A stretch of 64,000 nt of DNA, from contig NZ_BJYD01000012.1 in NCBI RefSeq assembly GCF_007991335.1, positions 124,001-188,000 of the forward strand. Direction: 5' to 3'. The notes under the pieces were generated by a model. It had not been told where the DNA came from, searched no databases, and was given only the letters and a program-made list of their open reading frames with translations. Shown in pieces: positions 1 through 8,163 of the stretch; positions within the stretch are counted from its first letter, which is position 1; each line of letters begins with the position of its first letter. The DNA comes from Halobacillus faecis. Its GTDB lineage: Bacteria; Bacillota; Bacilli; Bacillales; Halobacillaceae. The position numbers and the translations under genes are program-made.

Positions 1-122
1 TCGGAACAGCGACATCAATGGAGCGGGATCCACTTGAAGGTTCTGTCAGTACGATTGCGATGGTGTTGAGTGCCGTTATTGTATCTGTGCTGGCTCCTGG
101 ATTAACGTTATTGTTCATGTGA
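1..122 (+). CDS. LrgB-family protein, C-terminal fragment (cut by window start)
   Basis: The frame whose codons begin at base 3 is open to a TGA at 120-122 and encodes about 39 residues: GTATSMERDPLEGSVSTIAM followed by a hydrophobic stretch ending LLFM. A GTA(T/R)-x-E-x-(D)-x-x-(E)G-x(4)-AM pattern before a last transmembrane helix is typical of the end of LrgB/CidB membrane proteins, which pair with LrgA/CidA and are linked to murein hydrolase control and metabolite export. A strong terminator follows at once, so this is the last gene of its operon. Only the tail is visible, so the family call rests on a short motif and the gene cannot be named more precisely. Confidence 0.6.
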   Translation, partial: GTATSMERDPLEGSVSTIAMVLSAVIVSVLAPGLTLLFM

Positions 123-165
123 AAAAAGTGTCTGCTTCTCTTAAGAGCGCAGACACTTTTTTATT
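122..165 (+). terminator. Rho-independent terminator of the LrgB-like gene
   Basis: A perfect 10-bp stem, AAGTGTCTGC with GCAGACACTT, is followed by a T run. It starts right at the stop codon of the upstream gene. Bases 166-400 hold only upstream sequence of mqo and no supportable gene. Confidence 0.9.
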
Positions 166-400
166 ATTTCGTTCAGGTGAAAATCTGACCTCAAGAAGAG
201 AAGTAGTGAGAAAAAAAAATCACTGTGCTGAACACCACTCCCCTTATTTGAATAGGCTGATGGTGCGTTGTTTTCTTTCCCTCAGGAAAGTTTCCCTGCG
301 AAACGCTAACGTAAGGGCTTCCAAATATTTTAATTTTTCGATAATAGTGATACACTGAACATAGATAAAAATATCTGATAATAGGGAGAATGAAAGGGAA

Positions 401-1912
401 ATGAGCAAAAAATACTCGAAGACAGATGTGATTTTAATTGGTGCAGGGATCATGAGTGCGACATTAGGATCTTTGCTTAAAGAATTGGTGCCGGACTGGA
501 ACATTCGCGTGTTTGAAAGGCTTGGAAGTGCAGGGGAAGAAAGTTCGAATGTATGGAACAATGCAGGTACAGGCCATGCAGCCCTTTGTGAGCTGAACTA
601 CACGAACGAAAAGCCTGATGGTACAATCGATATGTCAAAAGCCATTAAAGTGAATGAACAGTTTCAAGTCTCGAAGCAATTTTGGTCTTATCTCGTAAAA
701 AACAACCGGATCAGTAACCCGAATGACTTTATCATGCCTTTGCCGCATATGAGTTTTGTGCAGGGGGAAAACAATGTTGATTTCTTGAGAAAGCGCTTTA
801 AAACAATGGTTACGAACCCGTTGTTTAAAGACATGGAGTTTTCGGATGATCCAGACAAACTGGAAGAGTGGATTCCGCTTATTATGAAGAACCGGACAAT
901 CACAGAACCAATCGCCGCAACGAAGATTGATGCGGGGACCGACGTAAACTTCGGGTCATTGACGCGGAAGATGTTCGATCACTTGGAAAAAGAAAACCTT
1001 GAGATCAACTATAAACACAGCGTTGAAGATATCAAGCGTGCAGAAGACGGATCGTGGGAAGTGAAAGTTCGCGATCTCCAAAACAATAAGATGGAATTTC
1101 ATAAGTCCAACTTTGTTTTCATCGGGGGCGGTGGCGGAAGCTTGCACTTGCTTCAGAAAACAGGCATTCCCGAATCCAAACAGATTGGTGGATTCCCTGT
1201 CAGTGGTTTGTTTATGGTGTGCAACAATCCGGAGGTCATTTCTGAACACCGTGCGAAAGTGTATGGAAAAGCCAAAGTCGGTGCACCACCGATGTCTGTG
1301 CCCCACCTGGACACTCGTTTCATTGACGGCAAAGAGAGTTTGCTTTTCGGACCGTTCGCCGGCTTCTCACCTAAATTTTTAAAAACCGGATCGCTGCTTG
1401 ATTTAATTACCTCCGTCCAAAAGGATAACTTGGCTACAATGGTAGCGGCAGGAGTGAAGAACGCTTCCTTGACGAAGTACCTGATTGAGCAGGTCATCCA
1501 ATCCAAAGAAAAACGACTGGAAGAATTGCGTGAATTCATCCCTACGGCCAAAGCAGAGGACTGGGATCTCGTCACTGCAGGGCAACGTGTGCAGGTCATC
1601 AAGGATACGGAAGGCGGTGGGAAAGGAACCCTTCAATTCGGAACGGAAGTCGTCAGTTCCGCAGACGGATCCATCGCCGCTTTACTTGGTGCCTCTCCAG
1701 GAGCATCGACAGCCGTTTCAGTCATGCTTGAGCTGATGGGAAGATGTTTCCCAGAGCAGGTAAAAGAATGGGAACCGAAGATTAAAGAGATGATTCCTTC
1801 GTATGGGAAAGAACTAGTTGAAAATCCAGAATTGATCCGTGAAATTCATGCGACAACAGAAGAGACGCTGGGGTTGACGGAGGAGCAGGAAGAGAGTCCT
1901 GTGAATATTTGA
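401..1912 (+). CDS. mqo: Malate:quinone oxidoreductase
   Basis: This 503-residue protein oxidises L-malate to oxaloacetate and passes electrons from FAD to membrane quinone, linking the TCA cycle to the respiratory chain at the inner face of the membrane. The N-terminus has the FAD-binding GAGIMSA motif (residues 14-20), then the Mqo signatures [20 protein letters not shown] near residue 50 and [18 protein letters not shown] around 240; the late [10 protein letters not shown] and [10 protein letters not shown] blocks also fit. The length matches the usual 490-510 residues. The start at 401 follows an AAAGGGAA purine tract. It is transcribed alone, with its own terminator just downstream. No anomaly is seen in the frame. 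Confidence 0.95.
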   Translation: MSKKYSKTDVILIGAGIMSATLGSLLKELVPDWNIRVFERLGSAGEESSNVWNNAGTGHAALCELNYTNEKPDGTIDMSKAIKVNEQFQVSKQFWSYLVKNNRISNPNDFIMPLPHMSFVQGENNVDFLRKRFKTMVTNPLFKDMEFSDDPDKLEEWIPLIMKNRTITEPIAATKIDAGTDVNFGSLTRKMFDHLEKENLEINYKHSVEDIKRAEDGSWEVKVRDLQNNKMEFHKSNFVFIGGGGGSLHLLQKTGIPESKQIGGFPVSGLFMVCNNPEVISEHRAKVYGKAKVGAPPMSVPHLDTRFIDGKESLLFGPFAGFSPKFLKTGSLLDLITSVQKDNLATMVAAGVKNASLTKYLIEQVIQSKEKRLEELREFIPTAKAEDWDLVTAGQRVQVIKDTEGGGKGTLQFGTEVVSSADGSIAALLGASPGASTAVSVMLELMGRCFPEQVKEWEPKIKEMIPSYGKELVENPELIREIHATTEETLGLTEEQEESPVNI

Positions 1913-1919
1913 GCGTAGT

Positions 1920-1960
1920 GAAAAGTGCCTTTTCCACACAGGTGGAAGGGCACTTTTTTT
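1920..1960 (+). terminator. Terminator of mqo
   Basis: Stem AAGTGCC plus an inner TTCCAC/GTGGAA extension, returning as GGGCACTT and running into seven or more T residues. Confidence 0.9.
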
Positions 1961-1971
1961 GTCTTATGGTT

Positions 1972-2097
1972 AATGTCCCGTACCTCGTGATCAATGTCCT
2001 CTAAATGCGTTCCAATGTCCTGTAACTCCCATTCAATGTCCTCTAACGATGCTTTAACGTCCCCTAACAAGAAGGTAACGTCCTCTTTTTTCTTATT
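1972..2097. repeat. Six-unit degenerate 21-bp tandem repeat
   Basis: Six consecutive 21-bp units begin at 1972, 1993, 2014, 2035, 2056 and 2077, each opening with AATGTCC or AACGTCC, most continuing CTCTAAC or a variant; the second half of each unit diverges. On the minus strand this period makes a heptad frame in which each unit carries a D-(I/V) pair (for example LEDIEWELQDIGTHLEDI). The longest minus-strand ORF through it (1846-2124) runs over the mqo terminator and into mqo itself and has no well-placed ribosome binding site, so I treat the array as intergenic repeat DNA rather than a gene. Confidence 0.85.
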
Positions 2098-2240
2098 CAG
2101 TCCAAAGTTGTACAAGGAGTTCATTCTTTCCGCTAATGGGCTTTTCTTCTGAATCAGTTACGATTGTTTTTAAAGGGGCCTTTCAATTATTGTCGGTTCC
2201 TTTAATAAGTGTGCTCTCTACAATTAGGAGGAGAAGATGA

Positions 2241-2645
2241 ATGAAGTTTCCAAGATTTCAAACATCACAAATAAGAATAGCAAGACCGACCGATCAATTC
2301 GAAAAGGTGATTGATTTTTATGAGTCCGGACTTGGTTTAGAGAGACTGACAGACTTCGCAGGTCACAGGGGGTATGAGGGAGTAGTTTATGGATTGCCCG
2401 GTCTTCCCTACCATCTCGAGTTTACTAGACATGAAGCCGGCAGCCCTTGCCCTGCGCCGACTAAAGATAATTTGCTCGTTTTTTATATAGAAAAGCAGAG
2501 CGAGGTGATGGAGGTAACAGTAAGGCTTCGTCAGATGGGATATAAGGAAGTGGAAGCTGAGAATCTTTATTGGGAAGAAAAGGGTGTGACGATAGAAGAT
2601 CCTGATGGTTGGAGAGTCGTTTTGATGAATACGAAAGGAATTTGA
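2241..2645 (+). CDS. VOC-fold (glyoxalase/dioxygenase superfamily) protein, YycE-like
   Basis: A 134-residue single-gene protein of the vicinal oxygen chelate superfamily, built from paired beta-alpha-beta-beta-beta modules that usually bind a divalent metal. Visible family marks are IRIARPTDQFEKVIDFYESG at the start of module one and the closing VTIEDPDGWRVVLMN block, where a metal-ligand Glu is often found. The start is set by AGGAGGAG at 2226-2233 with a 7-nt gap; an ATG at 2237 is in another frame. The substrate cannot be read from sequence; bleomycin-resistance, glyoxalase and unknown-function members look alike at this level. It stands alone between the 21-bp repeat and a terminator. 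Confidence 0.8.
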   Translation: MKFPRFQTSQIRIARPTDQFEKVIDFYESGLGLERLTDFAGHRGYEGVVYGLPGLPYHLEFTRHEAGSPCPAPTKDNLLVFYIEKQSEVMEVTVRLRQMGYKEVEAENLYWEEKGVTIEDPDGWRVVLMNTKGI

Positions 2646-2656
2646 ACCAGACCTGA

Positions 2657-2698
2657 TCAAGCATGGAGGCGATGTTCTTGCCTTCATGCTTTTTTATG
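2657..2698 (+). terminator. Terminator of the VOC gene
   Basis: Stem AAGCATGGAGGC with GCCTTCATGCTT around a GATGTTCTT loop, followed by TTTTTTA. Confidence 0.85.
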
Positions 2699-2726
2699 TG
2701 CAATTTCACTCTTTTTAAAAAAACAA

Positions 2727-2785
2727 TTTCAAAACGACACCGGTGTCGATATAATGAAACTAACAAAACGACATCGGTGTCGTTT
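2727..2785 (+). promoter_or_regulatory. Promoter with two palindromic TetR-type operators
   Basis: Two near-identical palindromes, AACGACACCGGTGTCGAT (2733-2750) and AACGACATCGGTGTCGTT (2767-2784), lie 34 bp apart centre to centre. A consensus -10 TATAAT sits between them at 2750-2755, with only a weak -35 (TTTCAA, 2727-2732). Operators covering the spacer and the transcription start would block RNA polymerase, as expected for autorepression by the TetR protein encoded at the end of this operon. The assignment of the repressor is inferred from adjacency. Confidence 0.8.
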
Positions 2786-2805
2786 AACTGAGAGGGGTTC
2801 AACCA

Positions 2806-4068
2806 ATGGAACGTTTATGGAAGAACAAGGGGTATATAACCTTGATGACCGCACAAGCCATCTCAAGCATCGGCGATTGGCTCAGTATCGTCGCGATTAT
2901 CTCCCTTGTCGGATTGAAATGGGATGCATCACCGCTTGAAGTGTCGTTTATCTTTTTGTGTTTGGCCGTGCCGATGGCTTTGTTCGGACCGGTTGCCGGC
3001 ATGGTCGCTGACCGCTTTAGCCGTAAAACGCTCATGATTGTCTCTGATATCGTAAGGGCGGTTTTGATCCTTATCTTGACGATCGCCACATCGCTTTGGA
3101 TGGTTTATGCAACACTGCTTACAGTGGGAATCTTCTCCGCTGTCTTCATCCCTGCGAAAAACGGGAAGTTGAAGGAAGTCGTGCCGGAGGAAGATATGAA
3201 AGGGGCCATGTCAATCACCTCAATGATTGACTCGTCAACGAAAATTCTCGGCCCGCTCATTAGTGGGTTGCTTGTCACAGTAGTCGGTGCCCAGCAAGTT
3301 TTTATCATCGACTCGGCAACGTTTCTTGTCTCTGCGGTCATCCTTTTGTTTGTTCCAAATGCGCTCCCTCTTGAAACGACCGAAGAAGAAAAAGAGGATG
3401 GATCGTTCAAGAAAGAGTTCATGCTCGGCTTCTCTTTTCTGAAATCGAACCGATTTATGATGACGGGTTTGATTCTCGTTGGTCTCAGCTTGCTGATTCT
3501 CCAATCAGCTGATTCCCAGCTTATTGTCCTGATTCGTGAACTGACGCACGTGTCTCCCGATTTGTTCGGTTATCTTGTGACAGGTTCTGGTCTTGGGATG
3601 TTCTTAGCAGGCTTTTTGTTAGCGAAGAAAACGGATTATAAAGCCTACCCCCTCATGCTTCTTGGGGTCTGTGGAATTGGAGCGAGTTTTGGGATTATGG
3701 GGATGCTTACCTTTTATGACCTCAACTATTCGATCCTTTGGGGACCGGGTCTCGGATTCACCGCGGGTTTCTCGGCAAGTCTGATTTTTGTTCCGTTCCA
3801 GGCGACCGTCCAGGTGAACACGCCTGTCCATATGACCGGGCGTGTATTTGGAGTCATCAACAGTGTCATGACGACAGCGACAATCATTGGTCCTCTAGTC
3901 GGAGGCTGGATAGCAACAATGATCGGTGTCATTCCGACGTTTACGATTACGGCTAGTCTCCTTGTTTTGGTATCCGTCATCGGATTTATTACGAAGCGAA
4001 AAGTGGAAGGAGGAAAGGGGCATGTCACCACGAGTGAGCAAGGAACACCTGAAGCAACGACGAGCTGA
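2806..4068 (+). CDS. MFS efflux transporter (YfiS / macrolide-efflux-like)
   Basis: A 420-residue, 12-helix major facilitator protein predicted to export a small hydrophobic or drug-like compound by proton antiport. The loop between helices 2 and 3 carries the MFS motif GMVADRFSRKTLM, and the N-terminal AQAISSIGDWLSIVA resembles MFS-3/enterobactin-exporter type pumps. AGAGGGG lies 9 nt upstream of the ATG. Its last 47 bases overlap the start of the TetR gene, so the two are one operon; a TetR/MFS pair of this kind (YfiR/YfiS) is known in Bacillus subtilis. The inducer and exported substrate are unknown. Confidence 0.88.
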   Translation: MERLWKNKGYITLMTAQAISSIGDWLSIVAIISLVGLKWDASPLEVSFIFLCLAVPMALFGPVAGMVADRFSRKTLMIVSDIVRAVLILILTIATSLWMVYATLLTVGIFSAVFIPAKNGKLKEVVPEEDMKGAMSITSMIDSSTKILGPLISGLLVTVVGAQQVFIIDSATFLVSAVILLFVPNALPLETTEEEKEDGSFKKEFMLGFSFLKSNRFMMTGLILVGLSLLILQSADSQLIVLIRELTHVSPDLFGYLVTGSGLGMFLAGFLLAKKTDYKAYPLMLLGVCGIGASFGIMGMLTFYDLNYSILWGPGLGFTAGFSASLIFVPFQATVQVNTPVHMTGRVFGVINSVMTTATIIGPLVGGWIATMIGVIPTFTITASLLVLVSVIGFITKRKVEGGKGHVTTSEQGTPEATTS

Positions 4069-4633
4069 TATCCTGGAAGCCGCGAGGCAGGTTTTCATCG
4101 AGCATGGTTACGAGCATACGACGATGAAGCATGTCATGGAGGCGGCTGATGTCAGCCGTGGTGGGCTTTATCAATATTTCTCAAATAAGGAAGACCTATT
4201 TGAAGCTTTGCTTGAAGAAGGACTCACGGAAGAGACAGAAGATTCACTGGAAAAAGTAGAATCTTACTGGAGTTTACTCATGCAGCTTTTGTTCGGCGAA
4301 GACGGAAGTCCTGATACAGAGATGGATCCACTCGCACCAAGTAAGCTGGAATTTTTCATTACGGGACGAAATGATGAACGAAGACGTGCGTATGGGGAAA
4401 AACGGTATGAGATGGGGCTGCGAATTTATGATGACCTTATTAAAAGGGGTCAGAAATCCGGTGAGTTCAGTGACCGCTACGACAGCGAACTTGTAGCCCG
4501 GTCGATCATCACTTTCATCGACGGTCTTGCGCTCGATCATGCGATATTACCGGATGAGAAAGTGAAGCTGAAGGAGCAGTCAGCTTTGTTTGTAGATTAC
4601 TTAAAAATGGCATTGGATGTATCCTCCTCCTGA
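4022..4633 (+). CDS. TetR/AcrR-family transcriptional repressor (YfiR-like)
   Basis: I place the start at the ATG at 4022 (203 residues) because AAGGAGG lies just upstream inside the transporter gene; the frame is open a further 32 codons but without a ribosome binding site. The N-terminal 50 residues form a TetR helix-turn-helix: ADILEAARQVFIEHGYEHTT, then a recognition segment VSRGGLYQYFSNKEDLFEAL. The C-terminal helical domain, which binds the inducer in this family, carries no recognisable ligand signature. It overlaps the MFS gene by 47 bp and most likely represses the operon through the paired palindromes at 2733-2784. Confidence 0.92.
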   Translation: MSPRVSKEHLKQRRADILEAARQVFIEHGYEHTTMKHVMEAADVSRGGLYQYFSNKEDLFEALLEEGLTEETEDSLEKVESYWSLLMQLLFGEDGSPDTEMDPLAPSKLEFFITGRNDERRRAYGEKRYEMGLRIYDDLIKRGQKSGEFSDRYDSELVARSIITFIDGLALDHAILPDEKVKLKEQSALFVDYLKMALDVSSS

Positions 4634-4650
4634 TGAGGGGGATTTTTTGT
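4619..4650 (+). terminator. Terminator of the MFS-TetR operon
   Basis: ATCCTCCTC and GAGGGGGAT pair with one G-U wobble and are followed by six T residues. The tetR stop codon lies in the loop. Confidence 0.8.
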
Positions 4651-4724
4651 ACTTATGATCATGTTTGGTAGATATAATAGTTGGATATACAACTATTATG
4701 ATTCGATCAAAGGAGGAAATGCAC

Positions 4725-5711
4725 ATGAGATCACTGGAGAATGCATTGAAACATAAAGTTGGACTCGGCACAGCACCTTTAGGAAACATGTTCAGGGATG
4801 TCCCTGAAGAAGAAGCCCGTGAAACGATTCAGACTGCGTGGGATCAGGGTGTCCGTTATTTTGACACCGCCCCTTTTTATGGTGCAGGTTTAGCTGAAAT
4901 GCGTGTTGGTGACGTGTTATCGAAATACAACCGCGATGACTATGTGTTAAGCACAAAAGTAGGTCGTTATATGACGGAGGAGACGGAAGAAAACGAAGGG
5001 CTTTTTGAACATGGCCGTAAGAATAAAGTGATTACCGATTATACAGAAGATGCAACGGAAAGGTCGATTGAGCAAAGTCTCGAACGACTGAAAACGGACC
5101 GTTTAGATATGGTCTTCGTACACGACGTTTCTCCTGACTTCCACGGCGATGAATGGGTCGCTAAATTTGAAGAAGCCAGAACCGGAGCTTTCCGTGTGTT
5201 GTCCCGTCTTCGTGAAGAAGGAGTCATCCGCTCATGGGGCCTTGGTGTCAACACGACAGAACCGATTGAACTTGCGATGGAGCTTGAGGAGACAAAGCCG
5301 GATGTCTGCTTATCCGCAACGCAATATACGCTTCTGCAACACGACCGCGCGCTGCAGCGTATGATGACAATGGCAGAAGAGAAGGATGTAGACATCGTTG
5401 TCGGCAGCCCTTATAACTCCGGTGTCTTGTTGGGTGGAGACCATTACAACTATGAAAAAGCAGGAGCGGATGTCATTGGTAGAGTGAATCAATTGAAAGA
5501 GATTGGTGACAAGTACAATGTCCCGTTAAAAGCAGCTGCACTCCAATTTTCAACAGCTCATCCAGCTGTGAAATCGGTCATTCCAGGTTCAACGCGTCCG
5601 GACCGGATTAAGGAAGATTTGCAAATGATTCAACGGGACATTCCGAAAGCTTTTTGGGATGAACTTGTGGAAAGAGGATTTGTGGCAGGGCACGCGCCTC
5701 TGCCAATTTAA
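4725..5711 (+). CDS. Aldo/keto reductase
   Basis: A 328-residue NAD(P)H-dependent oxidoreductase with a TIM barrel fold. The catalytic tetrad is visible: Asp47 in YFDTAPFYG, Tyr52 in the same segment, Lys78 in LSTKVG and His133 in VFVHD. The sequence resembles the D-threo-aldose 1-dehydrogenase / pyridoxal-type AKR branch (GLGTAPLGNMF at the N-terminus, VKSVIPGSTRPDRI near the end). The start is the second of two ATGs after AAAGGAGG; the first is only 2 nt from the site. It is monocistronic. The physiological substrate cannot be told from sequence. Confidence 0.9.
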   Translation: MRSLENALKHKVGLGTAPLGNMFRDVPEEEARETIQTAWDQGVRYFDTAPFYGAGLAEMRVGDVLSKYNRDDYVLSTKVGRYMTEETEENEGLFEHGRKNKVITDYTEDATERSIEQSLERLKTDRLDMVFVHDVSPDFHGDEWVAKFEEARTGAFRVLSRLREEGVIRSWGLGVNTTEPIELAMELEETKPDVCLSATQYTLLQHDRALQRMMTMAEEKDVDIVVGSPYNSGVLLGGDHYNYEKAGADVIGRVNQLKEIGDKYNVPLKAAALQFSTAHPAVKSVIPGSTRPDRIKEDLQMIQRDIPKAFWDELVERGFVAGHAPLPI

Positions 5712-5873
5712 CCGAGAAGTAAACGAAGGGGAGAGCAGCCTCCTTCTATTTTGATTTTGTCGTTAACTACAAGTTTCTCTCATGAATTGTGACGGCATGC
5801 CTTTAGGGAGAGAATATAAACGAGAAAGCTCCATTTAAAGATAGATGAAGATTCAATATGACCACTTATATCC

Positions 5874-5916
5874 AAGCACCTTTTTCCTGACTCTTAGGGG
5901 AAGGGTGTTTTTTGTT
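5874..5916 (+). terminator. Possible terminator in the 5712-6138 gap
   Basis: AGCACCTTTTTCC and GGGGAAGGGTGT can pair with several G-U wobbles and run into TTTTTTG. It lies 165 bp past the aldo/keto reductase stop. The rest of this 427-bp gap holds no supportable gene; TATAAT at 6103-6108 is a candidate -10 for the next gene without a clear -35. Confidence 0.45.
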
Positions 5917-6138
5917 ATTTTATTCCACTATATACAATGGACGGAGCCTAAATCCTTGCTCTACACACTTGTTAGCCTATTCTATATCCTTGGCTCGGAT
6001 GATTATGTAAGAGCATTCTGAACTTTTGATTCATAGTAATTTTTTGTATTTTCATAGTATAAATGTCTGGGTTAACCTTCCATTTTTATGTAGAAGTGAT
6101 AGTATAATAGATGTGTATATAAGCTCAGGAGGGGTATG

Positions 6139-7977
6139 ATGAAGAAAATAACCGGATTTTTACTGACACTAACACTCGTGTTTAGTTTATTTCCATACCA
6201 GGCGTTTGCTACGGTTGGAGACTCTGTAACACTATCAGCCAATGATAATTATCCATGTGCGGAAAGTGATGCAGAGGTAACATGCAGTGATATTAATGAG
6301 ATGTTAACAGAGAGCGCTTTAGAACGGGGCATCCCGCCGGAAGTAGCTAAAGCTGTTGCATTTGCGGAATCTACTTGGAAGCAATGGGTAGATGAAGATC
6401 AAACGGAACCGAACCTCCAAGATGATGGTGGTATTGGCATCATGCAGGTAACCGATGGCGGGTATGATGAAGAAAAATTGAAAAACGATATTCAATACAA
6501 CATTAACGTTGGGCTCGATATTCTGAATGATAAGTGGGGCCTTGGTGTCCGTGGTGTGATTCCAACGGTCAATGATAACTCCAAAGATACGATTGAACAC
6601 TGGTACTTTGCGGTGCTTTCCTATAATGGAGTGAAAGAAGTGAACAGTCCGATTAAGCGTAAGGACGGAGAAGTAAATGAGTCCGCTTATCAGGAGAAAG
6701 TGTTTGCCTTTATTAAGGAATATAATAATGAATTGGAATTGGAGTCCCTTCCTTTAGAAAAAAACGACTTTACATACGACCCGAATGACGATGATTCCGA
6801 TTTAAACTTCAACCAAATGCACTACCAGGTCCCAGCTCCTCTAACAGAGTCAAGACAGATGTTTAAAGTTGAAGATAAAGGTCTGACAATTGAAGGAACA
6901 ATGCTGAGAGATACAAAGAATGGGGAAGGCGGAGAAAGGCTAGATCAACGGGAAATCGTAGAAATTAAAGATGCGACTACTTTCTATGATACTTCTGATC
7001 AATCCCCAGGACGTCACTGGGTTCGCTATCATGTGAAGCTCGAAGACGGACGAGAAGGTTTCGTTGCTTCGGGTGCAATTGAACCGGTTACTTCACGTTT
7101 GGAAGGTAAAACACGAATTGAAACAGCTATCGATATTTCTGAGAAGGGCTGGCAGAATGGTGCCGATACAGTCGTGTTGGCCAAGGCCTTCGATTTTCCA
7201 GATGCGCTAGCCGGTGCTCCTTTAGCCTATAAGTATGATGCACCTATCCTTTTGACACGAACGGGTTCATTGGATGCTTCAACAAAAGAAGAGATTGAGA
7301 GACTTCATGCCGATCGTGTGATTATTCTTGGCAGCGAAGCAGCTGTAAGCAAGACTGTAGAAGATGAACTAACAGCGATGAATTTGGATACAGTGATGCG
7401 GATTGGCGGAAAAGATCGCTATGAAACGGCTCAAATGATTGCAGATAAGCTCGGGTCTGATCAAGGCGAGGTCGTGTTGACGACAGGTCTGAATTATCCG
7501 GATGCACTGGCGGTTGCTCCTTATGCGGCCCGTCAAGGTCTTCCTATTCTATTGACCCGTCCTCAAGCTGCTCCTGCCGCAACGAAAGCGGCCCTTAAGG
7601 ACCAATCCCACGTATATGTGATTGGTGGGGATGATGTGGTGAGTAATGCTGTCCTTAAAGAATTCAACGGCAAAGTGGACCGAATTTCAGGCCCTACACG
7701 GTTTGAAACGGCGGCTGACATCATCGATACCTTTGACCTTGGTGATCAACAGGCGCTTGTTGCAACAGGATACAATTATGCCGATGCTTTAACTGGCTCG
7801 GTGCTAGCTGCGAAGAAAAACGCACCACTTCTGTTAGTGAGAGAAGAAAGTTTACCTGCCGCAATGGAGCAGACGATTCGTGAGAGAACAATTCACAACT
7901 ATATTCTTCTCGGAGGATCTGATGTTGTCGATGTTGCTGATCCATTGGCTCAATTAGCTCAAAACATTGTGAAATAA
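6139..7977 (+). CDS. Secreted lytic-transglycosylase-like protein with three CWB2 repeats
   Basis: Of two adjacent ATGs the second (6139) has the better spacing from AGGAGG, giving 612 residues. A signal peptide ends near AFA (residue 24). Residues about 50-160 form an SLT/lysozyme-like domain with a candidate catalytic Glu near residue 77 (AFAEST) and the GGIGIMQVT block. An SH3-like segment follows (about 230-320). Three cell-wall-binding type 2 repeats fill the rest, each with R-(I/F)-x-G-x-(D/T)-R-(F/Y/I)-E-T-A and a later PILLTR or PLLLVR motif. CWB2 repeats anchor proteins non-covalently to the wall by secondary polymers. It is predicted to act on peptidoglycan at the cell surface. It is monocistronic. 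Confidence 0.88.
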   Translation: MKKITGFLLTLTLVFSLFPYQAFATVGDSVTLSANDNYPCAESDAEVTCSDINEMLTESALERGIPPEVAKAVAFAESTWKQWVDEDQTEPNLQDDGGIGIMQVTDGGYDEEKLKNDIQYNINVGLDILNDKWGLGVRGVIPTVNDNSKDTIEHWYFAVLSYNGVKEVNSPIKRKDGEVNESAYQEKVFAFIKEYNNELELESLPLEKNDFTYDPNDDDSDLNFNQMHYQVPAPLTESRQMFKVEDKGLTIEGTMLRDTKNGEGGERLDQREIVEIKDATTFYDTSDQSPGRHWVRYHVKLEDGREGFVASGAIEPVTSRLEGKTRIETAIDISEKGWQNGADTVVLAKAFDFPDALAGAPLAYKYDAPILLTRTGSLDASTKEEIERLHADRVIILGSEAAVSKTVEDELTAMNLDTVMRIGGKDRYETAQMIADKLGSDQGEVVLTTGLNYPDALAVAPYAARQGLPILLTRPQAAPAATKAALKDQSHVYVIGGDDVVSNAVLKEFNGKVDRISGPTRFETAADIIDTFDLGDQQALVATGYNYADALTGSVLAAKKNAPLLLVREESLPAAMEQTIRERTIHNYILLGGSDVVDVADPLAQLAQNIVK

Positions 7978-7979
7978 TG

Positions 7980-8016
7980 ACAAAGAACCGGGGGCCGACT
8001 CCGGTTCTTTTTTTGT
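7980..8016 (+). terminator. Terminator of the CWB2 protein gene
   Basis: AAAGAACCGG and CCGGTTCTTT flank a GGGCCGACT loop and are followed by T7. Confidence 0.92.
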
Positions 8017-8163
8017 TGAAAAGAAACGGATCACTAGGCAATAAAAATGTAAATTCATTCTAAAAAACTAGTCAGAAAAGCACGAATCTAGTAAATCCAT
8101 GTTAAGATTGTTCAAGGTACATAAAGAACGCAGGGGCAGGTCCCATAGAAGGAGTGTGTACAA

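Noticed and set aside
1846-2124. 92-codon minus-strand frame with D-I heptads
   Set aside because: It crosses the mqo terminator and the mqo 3' end and has no properly spaced ribosome binding site; explained as a tandem-repeat artefact.
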